Positions 57,068 to 64,000 of a stretch of 64,000 nucleotides of DNA are shown here, piece after piece; position 1 is the stretch's first letter; the number at the start of each line of letters is the position of its first letter. Position numbers and translations under genes: made by a program. The notes under the pieces are model-generated. The model did no database searches. It was not told where the DNA came from and saw only the letters and a program-made list of their open reading frames with translations. The stretch is from Thermodesulfomicrobium sp. WS. GTDB taxonomy: Bacteria > Desulfobacterota > Desulfovibrionia > Desulfovibrionales > Desulfomicrobiaceae. The DNA lies in NCBI RefSeq assembly GCF_027925145.1, contig NZ_AP027130.1:558001-622000 (forward strand), in the 5' to 3' direction.

Positions 57068-59551
57068 TTACAAACAGCGCCCGGCCTGGAAGGCGGCGTG
57101 GTTCATCTGCCAGACCTCTGGCTTGGGGGCCACGCGGCGCAGGGCCTCCAGCCAGTAGTCCACGGGGAAGCTATTCCACGGCGCAAGGGTGGAGAGCACG
57201 CCGAGCATGACCACGTTGGCCGAGCGGCCGCTCACGTCGCCCAGGCGCAGGGCCTCGGCCTGGACGTCCACCCAGCGTACGGTAAAGGCCGAAAGTGCGG
57301 TCTCGATGCGTTCCCGCGTGGGATAGTCTTCAGGCTGCATGCCCCCGGGCAGGATGGTCGTGGGGGCGATGAGGATGGTGCCGTCCGGGGTAAGGAGGTC
57401 CACAAAACCGGGGCGCAGTACTTCGGCCTGCTCCATGGCCACCAGGCAGTGCACCGTGCCGGGCAAGGGGGCGGGACTCCAGGTGGTGCCGCAGGCAAAG
57501 GTGCTGATGACCGGTCCGCCCATCTGCGCCATGCCGTGGGTCTCGCCCTTGACGATGTTGGCGCCTTCGTAGCCCAGAAGGAAGGCCAGCTGGGTGAGGA
57601 CCCGGCCGAAGAAGAGATTCCCCTGGCCGCCCACCCCGCGCACGGCCACGGACAGGCGCTCGGGTAGCGGCGTATAGGGGGAAAGCTCCCGGGCACCCGG
57701 GGCTTCGGGGATCTCCACGCAACCGGTGCGGCCGCAGACCTCGGGGGTGTGGGCGGAGAGTGCGCCGGTAGGGCACATCTGCGCGCACGCCGGTACGTTG
57801 CCGGCACAGCCCGAGCATTGCGGGGTCACCTGCGGCAGCCCCTCGGCGTCGGCAGTGAGCCCCGGGCAGATCTGGCACAGACCGCAGCGCACGCAGATCG
57901 TTGCATCCACGCTGACGCGGGTCTGCATGCGGTTTTTGGGGACCTTACGGATGCACATGCCGCGCACCACCAGTACGTGGAAGCCGCCGTCGGCAGCCCC
58001 CTGCAGTGCTTCTTGGAGCGCTTTTTCGATGCCTTTCTTGTCGTAGGCGTCCACGGTGTGCACCGTGGCGCCGTGGCCGCGCAGGCTCGCTTCCAGGTCG
58101 AAGACATTGGATTGTCCCGCCAGATTCACGGGTGAGGTGGGTGCGGGCTGGCCGCCGGTCATGGCGGTCCAGCTGTTGTCGAGGATGACTTTGACGCCGG
58201 GGACGTGGCGGAACAGGGCGTTGCGGGTGGCGTCCATGCCGCTGTGGCACTCGGTGCTGTCGCCCAGGACGGAGAGGCAGCGGCCCGCGGCCTCGGGTTT
58301 GGCAAGCACGTAGCCCGTGCGTTTGCCCTCGCTCGCCCCCATGGCCAGGACCGTGTCCATGGCCCCGAGGAAGTGGAGCAGGGTGTTGCAGCCGATGTCG
58401 CCGAACACGGCATCGAGTTTCCCTTTGCGCCGCATCTTGCCCACGATGAGCCCAAAGAGGCGGTACGGGCAGCCTGGGCAGATGAGCGGCGGCCGGGGGA
58501 CCGGCGCAATGGACACGCCGGCGCGGGGAAGATCCACCCCCAGCCGGGCGGCCACTGTGGCCGGGCTCCATTCGGTGGTGGGGTCTGTGGGCGTTTTGCC
58601 GGATACGGCGATGCCGCGGCTTTGCAGGCGCTCCTCCAGGTAGCGCTGGCCGTCTTCCAGGACATGGATGGGGCCCTTCACCTGGGCAACGAAGGTTTCG
58701 ATGGCCTTCCAGGGCAGGGGGTTGGTGAGGCCGAGGGCGAGCACATGGGGCTGGATGCCGAGGTGCTGGCAGGCCTCCTGCACGTGGAGGAGGTTCACTC
58801 CGTGGGTGATGATGCCGACAGGCTGGTTTCCGGCAAGACGCACGGGTGGCAGGATTTCCTCGGCCACGGCCTCCAGGGCGGGCAGGCGCTCGGCCAGGAC
58901 CCGGTCGTAGGCCACGCGGGCCTTGGCCGGCAGGGTGACGAAGGGCGCAAAGCCTTGGCTGAGCTCCGCTTTGGGCCGGGTGGCAGTGGGCATGAGGCGC
59001 ACCAAGCCTTCACAATGGCACAGGGTGCCGCTTGCCAGGATGGCCACCGGCGTATGGAAGCGGCGGCCGATGTCCGCGGCGAGTCCGGCGGATTCGTGGA
59101 GTTCCTGGTGGGTGCGCGGCTCGAGGATGGGAATGCCGCAGCTGCGCAGCAGCGCCTTGGGATCGAGGAGGTGCTGGGTAGAGCTCGGGGTGTAGTCCGA
59201 GGCGATGTAATAGATGAGGGCGCCGCGCGGCGCGCAGTAGAAGGCGCTGCTGGTGATGATGTCCGCGGCCTGGAAGAGGCCGGGGATCTTCATGGTCACC
59301 ACGCAGTCGTTGCCCGCCAAGGTGTGGCCAAAGCCTACGGCCACGGCCACGGCCTCGTTGACCGACCAGCCGACGATCATACGGTCCTGCACCTGGGAGA
59401 GCCCCCGGTCGATGACTTCGGTGCTTGGGGTGCCGGGGTAGCCGTCAGCGGCGTGGATGCCGGCGCGCACGCACCCCAGGGCAAAGGCGATATTGCCTTG
59501 CAGGACCACCGGGGTGCCGCTTGGGGCGTCGCAGAGATCAGAAAAAGTCAT
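57068..59551 (-). CDS. iorAB: Indolepyruvate ferredoxin oxidoreductase, alpha and beta chains fused
   Basis: An 827-residue ThDP enzyme that turns aryl pyruvates plus CoA into aryl-acetyl-CoA and reduced ferredoxin. IorA (1-620) starts with GNIAFALGCVRAGIHAADGYPGTPSTEV, cut here, has a ThDP core FGDIGCNTLLHFLG near 395 and GASEGKRTG, and ends in a two-cluster ferredoxin (CVRCGLCQIC near 555; CSGCAGNVPACAQMC near 580). IorB (630-827) has AVRGVGGQGNLFFGRVL and THGMAQMGGPV. The two are normally separate genes. ATG 59551 after GAGGAAG; the radical SAM gene ends seven bases earlier. Confidence 0.9.
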   Translation of the reverse strand: MTFSDLCDAPSGTPVVLQGNIAFALGCVRAGIHAADGYPGTPSTEVIDRGLSQVQDRMIVGWSVNEAVAVAVGFGHTLAGNDCVVTMKIPGLFQAADIITSSAFYCAPRGALIYYIASDYTPSSTQHLLDPKALLRSCGIPILEPRTHQELHESAGLAADIGRRFHTPVAILASGTLCHCEGLVRLMPTATRPKAELSQGFAPFVTLPAKARVAYDRVLAERLPALEAVAEEILPPVRLAGNQPVGIITHGVNLLHVQEACQHLGIQPHVLALGLTNPLPWKAIETFVAQVKGPIHVLEDGQRYLEERLQSRGIAVSGKTPTDPTTEWSPATVAARLGVDLPRAGVSIAPVPRPPLICPGCPYRLFGLIVGKMRRKGKLDAVFGDIGCNTLLHFLGAMDTVLAMGASEGKRTGYVLAKPEAAGRCLSVLGDSTECHSGMDATRNALFRHVPGVKVILDNSWTAMTGGQPAPTSPVNLAGQSNVFDLEASLRGHGATVHTVDAYDKKGIEKALQEALQGAADGGFHVLVVRGMCIRKVPKNRMQTRVSVDATICVRCGLCQICPGLTADAEGLPQVTPQCSGCAGNVPACAQMCPTGALSAHTPEVCGRTGCVEIPEAPGARELSPYTPLPERLSVAVRGVGGQGNLFFGRVLTQLAFLLGYEGANIVKGETHGMAQMGGPVISTFACGTTWSPAPLPGTVHCLVAMEQAEVLRPGFVDLLTPDGTILIAPTTILPGGMQPEDYPTRERIETALSAFTVRWVDVQAEALRLGDVSGRSANVVMLGVLSTLAPWNSFPVDYWLEALRRVAPKPEVWQMNHAAFQAGRCL

Positions 59552-59558
59552 GGCTTCC

Positions 59559-60965
59559 TCATTGGGGGTTGGGGTTGCGTTGGGCTTGGCGCACGAGGGT
59601 TTTCCAGCGGGCGGCCTCGGCCCAGGAAAAGCCTCCGGGCCGGCAGGGCCAGAGGGAGTTGTTGTGGGTGAGGGGCTCTTCGGCCAGGGGCCAGGGCGAG
59701 ACGCGCACCGCCCGGGCAAAGAGCGGCGTCCCCGGGATGGGGGAGTAGAACGCAAGCTCCACGGGGATGCCCAAGCGGCTTGCTTCGGCAATGGTGGCCG
59801 CGGTGGCATCGTCGTCTTCGTCTGGCAGGCCAAAGAGCACGTAGGCGCGTACGTGCTCTGCCCCAAACCCGGCCGCGTGCAGGGCGGCCACTGCCTGTTC
59901 CCATTCCTCAAGGGTGAGTTTGACGTCAAGGCGGTGGTTGAAGTCCAGGGTCTCCAGGCCCAGGCGCAGGGTGCGCACCCCGCCGCGCCACAGGCGCCGG
60001 CAGACGTCAGGGGTCAGAGCGCGGATGTGCACGGCGTTGGGGGTATGCAGGGTCATGTGGTGCTCGGCGCACCAGGCAAGCGCTGGCCAGAGCCAGATTT
60101 CCGGGGCCACGAGCAGGGCGTCGTCGTAGAAGGCCACATGGCGGACCCCTTGGGCGTGCAGGCTCCCAAGGCGCTCGAGGACGAGACTCTTCGGCGCCTG
60201 GCAAAATCCCGGGGAAAGCAGCCGGCTTGCGCAGTAGGCGCAGGCAAAGGGACAGCCCCGGGAGCCGAGGATCACCCCGAAATCCGGGGATGCGTAGAGC
60301 TCGTGGGCAAGGCGCAGCCCGGCGTGGGCCGGTAGGCTCGGGGGAGAAGCACCCAAAAGCCGCCACAAGGCGGCCCAATTCTCAGGGGTTTCCAGGGGGC
60401 CGCAAATGCAGTGATCCGCCTCCAGGCGCCGGGCGTGTTCCGGGCAGAGGGTAGCATAAACGCCGCCCACCACCACCGGCACCCGGGGCCAAAGGCGTCG
60501 GCACAGGCGCACTGCCTCGTCCACGCCCGGATACCAATAGGTCATGATGGAGGTGACGAGCACCAGGTCCGGAGGCGGGGAGAGGGCGGCCAGGGCCGCT
60601 TGCACCCGCGTCGGATCGTGGCCGTAGCGGCAAAACCGCCGGGGCACCTGGGCGAAGATGGCGGGTTTGGGGATTTCGGCCTTGGGATAGGGACCTCGGC
60701 CGTCAGGATGGGGCCGGGGCCAGGGGACGTCAGCCCAGGTGCGCTCCAAGGTGTCCATGAGGGCCACCGAACAGCCGCATTGGGAGAGCATGGAGAGGGC
60801 CGAAAGCAGTCCTGCTGGCCGCGACCATAGGCCGTAGGCGGCAAAGTCGTGGATCCAGGGGTTGATGCCGAGGATGCGGGGACTATTTGCCTTCGGGGAG
60901 GATGTCCAGGTAATCCTGGGCCACCTTGGCCTCTGGGGTGCCGGGATGGTTTTTGACGATGGCAT
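59559..60965 (-). CDS. B12-binding radical SAM protein of unknown role
   Basis: A 468-residue protein from the chosen ATG. Its first true domain reads SPRILGINPWIHDFAAYGLW (25-45), a Rossmann-like B12-binding start with GGVYATLCPEHARRL. The radical SAM core has GCPFACAYCASRLL near 235-248 (CxxxCxxC). It ends with the SPIPGTPLFARA segment. No normal start lies at the domain edge; the ATG at 60965 is inside the end of the TPR gene in another frame, so 80 bases overlap. Function is not known; it sits between IorAB and a TPR lipoprotein. Confidence 0.75.
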   Translation of the reverse strand: MPSSKTIPAPQRPRWPRITWTSSPKANSPRILGINPWIHDFAAYGLWSRPAGLLSALSMLSQCGCSVALMDTLERTWADVPWPRPHPDGRGPYPKAEIPKPAIFAQVPRRFCRYGHDPTRVQAALAALSPPPDLVLVTSIMTYWYPGVDEAVRLCRRLWPRVPVVVGGVYATLCPEHARRLEADHCICGPLETPENWAALWRLLGASPPSLPAHAGLRLAHELYASPDFGVILGSRGCPFACAYCASRLLSPGFCQAPKSLVLERLGSLHAQGVRHVAFYDDALLVAPEIWLWPALAWCAEHHMTLHTPNAVHIRALTPDVCRRLWRGGVRTLRLGLETLDFNHRLDVKLTLEEWEQAVAALHAAGFGAEHVRAYVLFGLPDEDDDATAATIAEASRLGIPVELAFYSPIPGTPLFARAVRVSPWPLAEEPLTHNNSLWPCRPGGFSWAEAARWKTLVRQAQRNPNPQ

Positions 60966-61638
60966 GAAACTGGGCCTTGGCCTCGGCGGTCTTGCCTTGG
61001 CGGAGGATGTTTTCCCCAAGGGCGAGTTTGAGGGCCACGGCATTGAGGTTGGCGGCGAGCCCTTCCTCCAGGGTGGCCTGGGCAGCGGCGAGGCCTCCCT
61101 TGCCTTCCTGGATTTGCGCCAGGAGCAGATATCCGGGCGTATAGAGCCAGTTGCGGCGGATGGCGAGCCGGGCCATGGCTTCGGCTTGGTCGGCTTGGCC
61201 GTGGCGCAGCAGCAGCCGGGCGAGGTTGGTGGCCGCCAGCTCCGGTGTGGCGTAGGTGAGGATGGCGATGGCCTTCTCGTAGGCCGCCTTGGCCTCCTCC
61301 CATTTGCCTTGTGCCTCGAGGACGCGGCCGAGGTTGTTCCAGCCTTCGCCGTATTCCGGGTCGAGCTCTACCGTGCGGGCGAAGGCCTTGCGGGCGTCGT
61401 CCACTTGGTCCAGGGCAAAGTAGGCGAGCCCCAGGTCGAAGTGGTAGCGTTTGAGCCCCTCGGCCCGGTCTGCGATGGCCATAAGCTCCTGCATGGCCAG
61501 TTGCGGCTTGCGGTTGGCGATGTATGCCTCCGCGAGATCCAGCCGTAAGGACACTTCCCTGGATCCGCTGCCCATATGGGCGCAGCTCGCAAGAATGAGC
61601 AGGGCGATGAGGAGGATGCGAGAGCAGACGGCGGGCAT
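60883..61638 (-). CDS. TPR lipoprotein
   Basis: A 251-residue protein with a lipoprotein signal ILLIALLILASCAHMG (lipobox LASC, lipid on C19) followed by about six TPR units, such as YGEGWNNLGRVLEAQGKWEEAKAAYEKA near 95-122, cut here for length. The pattern resembles PilF/NlpI-type proteins. It is probably held in the outer membrane or inner leaflet facing the periplasm. The gene precedes the radical SAM gene and overlaps its start. Confidence 0.85.
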   Translation of the reverse strand: MPAVCSRILLIALLILASCAHMGSGSREVSLRLDLAEAYIANRKPQLAMQELMAIADRAEGLKRYHFDLGLAYFALDQVDDARKAFARTVELDPEYGEGWNNLGRVLEAQGKWEEAKAAYEKAIAILTYATPELAATNLARLLLRHGQADQAEAMARLAIRRNWLYTPGYLLLAQIQEGKGGLAAAQATLEEGLAANLNAVALKLALGENILRQGKTAEAKAQFHAIVKNHPGTPEAKVAQDYLDILPEGK

Positions 61639-61679
61639 GGGTTCCTCCAGAGGGCTGGGAGGGATGCCCCTCCCAGCGG

Positions 61680-62558
61680 CTAGACGACTTTGTTCAGCGC
61701 ATACTCGATGATGTCCTGGGCCCCGACGGCAAGGAGCTTAGGGATGAGGTCGCGCACCTGGCGGCGCTCCACCACCGTCTCGACGGACAGCCAGTCGGAC
61801 CGGTAGAGGTGGGCCACCGTGGGCGCGTTCATGCTCGGCAAGACCCCCATGATGGCATCCACTTTGTCCGCGGGCGCGTTCATCTTCAAGGCCACCATGG
61901 TTTCGGCGCGCAAGGCCCCCTGGAGTAGGGTGTTGAGGATCTCGATCTTGCGGCGCTTCCAGGGGTCTTCCCAGGCCTTCTTGTTGGCGATGAGCTGGGT
62001 GTTGGTCTGCAGGAGTTCGGCGATGATGCGCAGCCCATGGGCCTTGATGGTGGTGCCGGTCTCGGTGATCTCCACGATGGCGTCGGCGAGCCCCTCCACC
62101 ACCTTGGCCTCGGTGGCGCCCCAGGAATATTCCACCTCCACCGGGATGCCGGCCTCGGCAAAGTAGCGGCGGGTAAAGCCCACGAACTCCGTGGCGATCT
62201 TCTTGCCAGCCAGGTCTTCCGGACGACGGTAGGGGGAGTCGCCGGCCACGGCGAGTACCCAGCGTGCGGGCCGGTTACTGGCCTTGGAGTAGATGAGATC
62301 CGCCACCACCACGACGTCGGATTCGTTTTCCAGGATCCAGTCCTTGCCGGTGAGCCCAGCGTCCAGCACCCCGGACTCCACGTAGCGAGCCATTTCCTGG
62401 GCCCGGCACAGGGCGAGGGAGAGTTCGGGGTCATCCACCTCCGGAAAGTAATTGCGGTGGTGGGAGGTGATCTTCCACCCAGCCTTGGCAAAGAGTTTGA
62501 CGGTGGCCTCTTCCAGGGAACCCTTGGGGATTCCCAGACGCAAGCGGGGTTCGTCCAT
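61680..62558 (-). CDS. hisG: ATP phosphoribosyltransferase HisG, long form
   Basis: A 292-residue HisG that starts histidine synthesis from ATP and [22 protein letters not shown] near 5, [15 protein letters not shown] near 60, [13 protein letters not shown] and the PRPP site [17 protein letters not shown] near 165. The C-terminal regulatory domain (about 215-290) shows this is the long, self-sufficient form, with no need for HisZ. ATG overlaps the last base of the hisI stop. Confidence 0.95.
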   Translation of the reverse strand: MDEPRLRLGIPKGSLEEATVKLFAKAGWKITSHHRNYFPEVDDPELSLALCRAQEMARYVESGVLDAGLTGKDWILENESDVVVVADLIYSKASNRPARWVLAVAGDSPYRRPEDLAGKKIATEFVGFTRRYFAEAGIPVEVEYSWGATEAKVVEGLADAIVEITETGTTIKAHGLRIIAELLQTNTQLIANKKAWEDPWKRRKIEILNTLLQGALRAETMVALKMNAPADKVDAIMGVLPSMNAPTVAHLYRSDWLSVETVVERRQVRDLIPKLLAVGAQDIIEYALNKVV

Positions 62559-62935
62559 TATTGATATACCTCCTTGGGATCGAAGATGATGGGAGAGCAC
62601 TTTCGCCACGAGCCATCGGGCAGGCGCTCGGTATAGAAACAGCTGCGGTGGCCGGTGTGGCAGGCGGCGCCGCCCACCTGTTCCACCACGAGCAAAACGG
62701 TATCGGCATCGCAGTCCAGGCGGATGGCGCGGACCTTTTGCACGTGTCCGGAAGTGCCGCCCTTGTGCCAGAGTGTCTGGCGGCTGCGGCTGTAGTAGTG
62801 GGCCTCTCCGGTGGCGAGGGTGGCCTCCCAGGCGGCTTCGTTCATATAGGCGAGCATGAGCACCTCGCCGGTGGCGGCGTCTTGGGCGATGGCTGGCACG
62901 AGGCCGCCACACTTGGCAAAATCAGGTTTGTGCAT
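62558..62935 (-). CDS. hisI: Phosphoribosyl-AMP cyclohydrolase HisI
   Basis: A 125-residue zinc hydrolase of the histidine pathway. [33 protein letters not shown], cut here, and [29 protein letters not shown] carry the metal ligands C and H. AAGGA precedes ATG at 62935. It overlaps hisG by one base and lies 14 bases inside the end of rlmN. The phosphatase HisE is not fused. Confidence 0.94.
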   Translation of the reverse strand: MHKPDFAKCGGLVPAIAQDAATGEVLMLAYMNEAAWEATLATGEAHYYSRSRQTLWHKGGTSGHVQKVRAIRLDCDADTVLLVVEQVGGAACHTGHRSCFYTERLPDGSWRKCSPIIFDPKEVYQ

Positions 62936-63974
62936 GGGCGGTTCCTTGGGTGGCGAGTTGTCCACAGGCCGCGGCGATGTCCTGGCCCTTGCTCTTGCGC
63001 AGCGTCACCGTGAAGCCTTTGCGCCGCAAGAGGTCTTCAAAGGCGAGGACCGCGTCGGGGGCGGGGGCCTGGTAGGTCGCGCCGGGCGTGGGATTGTAGG
63101 CGATGAGATTGACCTTGCATTTGAGGTGGGAGAGCAGCCGCACCAAATCCCGGGCGTGGGCAAGGGTGTCGTTGACCCCGCCAAGGAGCAGATACTCGAT
63201 GGTGATGCGCTCCCGGGGCCGCAGGGGGTAGCGGCGAAGCGCCGCCATGAGCTCGGTGATCTCCCAGCCTGCCGCCTTGGGCATGATGCGCGCCCGCAGC
63301 TCTTGGGTGGGCGCATGGAGCGAGATGGCCGGCAGGGCGAGGTCTTCTTCGGCGAGAAGCTGAAGCGTACCGGGGATGCCGCAGGTGGAAAGGGTCACGC
63401 GGCGGCGGGAGAAGCTCAGCCCCTCGGGGTGCGTCAGGATGTGGAGGGCGCGGCGCACGTTGGGCCAATTGAGAAAGGGCTCGCCCATCCCCATGAACAC
63501 GAGGTTGGTGATGGGTTTTTGTGGGACGTTTTCCTCTGCCCAGAGGCGGGCGGCAAGCACCTGGGCGGCGATCTCGCCGCCGGTCATGTTGCGCCGAAGG
63601 CCCATGGTCCCGGTGGCGCAGAAGGTGCAGGCCATGGGGCAGCCCACCTGGCAGGACAGGCATTGGGTGAAGCGGTCGTCATCGGGGATGAGCACGGTCT
63701 CCACTTGGGCCCCGTCGTGCAGGGTCAGGAGGAATTTGACCGTGCCGTCCTGGCTTTGTTGGACCTGGGCGATGCGCGGCAAACGGGCGCTCGCCGTGGC
63801 GCTGAGCTCGGCGCGCAGGGCCTTGGCCAAGTTGGTCATGGCGGCCACATCCAGCTGGCCGCGGCGCCACAGCCATTGCCACAGTTGCCGGCCCCGAAAC
63901 GGAGGATGCCCGCGCCGGCTCACGAAATCCTCGAGCTCGGGGAGGGTGAAGTCCAGAAGGTTGGGGGTATCCAT
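62922..63974 (-). CDS. rlmN: RlmN, 23S rRNA/tRNA adenine-C2 methyltransferase
   Basis: A 350-residue radical SAM methyltransferase that methylates A2503 of 23S rRNA and A37 of some tRNAs. The cluster motif is [16 protein letters not shown] near 112-127, with the RlmN start [20 protein letters not shown]. The resolving cysteine is in LSTCGIPG or the late CGQLATQ. It overlaps hisI at its end. Complete at both ends. Confidence 0.95.
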   Translation of the reverse strand: MDTPNLLDFTLPELEDFVSRRGHPPFRGRQLWQWLWRRGQLDVAAMTNLAKALRAELSATASARLPRIAQVQQSQDGTVKFLLTLHDGAQVETVLIPDDDRFTQCLSCQVGCPMACTFCATGTMGLRRNMTGGEIAAQVLAARLWAEENVPQKPITNLVFMGMGEPFLNWPNVRRALHILTHPEGLSFSRRRVTLSTCGIPGTLQLLAEEDLALPAISLHAPTQELRARIMPKAAGWEITELMAALRRYPLRPRERITIEYLLLGGVNDTLAHARDLVRLLSHLKCKVNLIAYNPTPGATYQAPAPDAVLAFEDLLRRKGFTVTLRKSKGQDIAAACGQLATQGTAHAQT

Positions 63975-63979
63975 GGCCT

Positions 63980-64000
63980 CTACAGGCGGTTGAGCTCCTT
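63980..64000 (-). CDS. Last codons of an upstream gene
   Basis: The frame reads ELNRL then TAG, five bases upstream of the rlmN ATG. It runs off the window and cannot be named. Close spacing suggests an operon with rlmN. Confidence 0.35.
   Translation of the reverse strand, partial: KELNRL

Overview
The window looks like chromosome of a GC-rich, anaerobic, flagellated sulfate-reducer-type bacterium, most likely Desulfobacterota and probably near Desulfovibrionales. The reasons are two Tat-exported periplasmic uptake hydrogenases side by side, one of them a selenocysteine-containing [NiFeSe] enzyme; a ferredoxin-dependent indolepyruvate oxidoreductase; a long molybdenum-cofactor cluster; and a Desulfovibrio-like flagellar operon (fliR-flhB-flhA-flhF-flhG-fliA-cheY-fliL). 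The assignment rests on gene content and reading of the 16S, not on a database search.

Layout: 0-3.1 kb holds the edge of a type III-B CRISPR-Cas operon (cas6, cmr1, cmr2, leftward) and trmO. 3.3-9.0 kb holds tRNA-Pro and tRNA-Thr, then a full rRNA operon (16S-tRNA-Ile-tRNA-Ala-23S-5S) with tandem promoter-like boxes, pre-rRNA processing stems and a terminator, followed by the tail of a decayed group II intron. 9.3-11.1 kb holds ispH and a tRNA-dihydrouridine synthase. 11.2-19.6 kb is the leftward flagellar export and regulation operon. 19.7-26.1 kb holds a TtcA-like gene, rpoZ-dnaJ-moaC, serS and groES-groEL. 26.2-29.2 kb holds tRNA-Val and a small island bounded by a 17-bp perfect direct repeat, whose right copy lies in the end of a hydrogenase maturation protease gene.

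29.2-36.8 kb is the hydrogenase region: hysBA and its protease leftward, a small exported unknown protein, then hynBA, a second protease and hypC rightward. The intergenic space between the two sets carries inverted repeats and promoter-like motifs. 36.8-41.8 kb holds ftsH, an M23 peptidase and a disulfide oxidoreductase/thioredoxin reductase fusion. 41.9-47.1 kb is a molybdenum block (two moeA-type genes, a ModE-type regulator, fdhE, mobA). 47.1-57 kb is interrupted by four remnants of one ISNCY-like insertion sequence; between them lie a pyrimidine-dimer glycosylase, corA, a branched-chain-type ABC importer operon (livHMGFK) whose livF runs in frame into paaK, and tRNA-Asn. 57-64 kb holds tRNA-Thr, a single-chain IorAB, a B12/radical-SAM protein, a TPR lipoprotein, hisG, hisI and rlmN.

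How it fits together: the hydrogenases and the Mo/formate genes point to periplasmic H2 and formate cycling. The Liv importer, aryl-CoA ligase and IorAB together suggest uptake and reductive or oxidative catabolism of aromatic amino acids. The points most worth a second look are the in-frame TGA of hysA, the att-like repeats bounding the 2.9-kb island, the LivF-PaaK in-frame joining, the FlhF without its P-loop lysine, and a group II intron tail just past the rRNA terminator.
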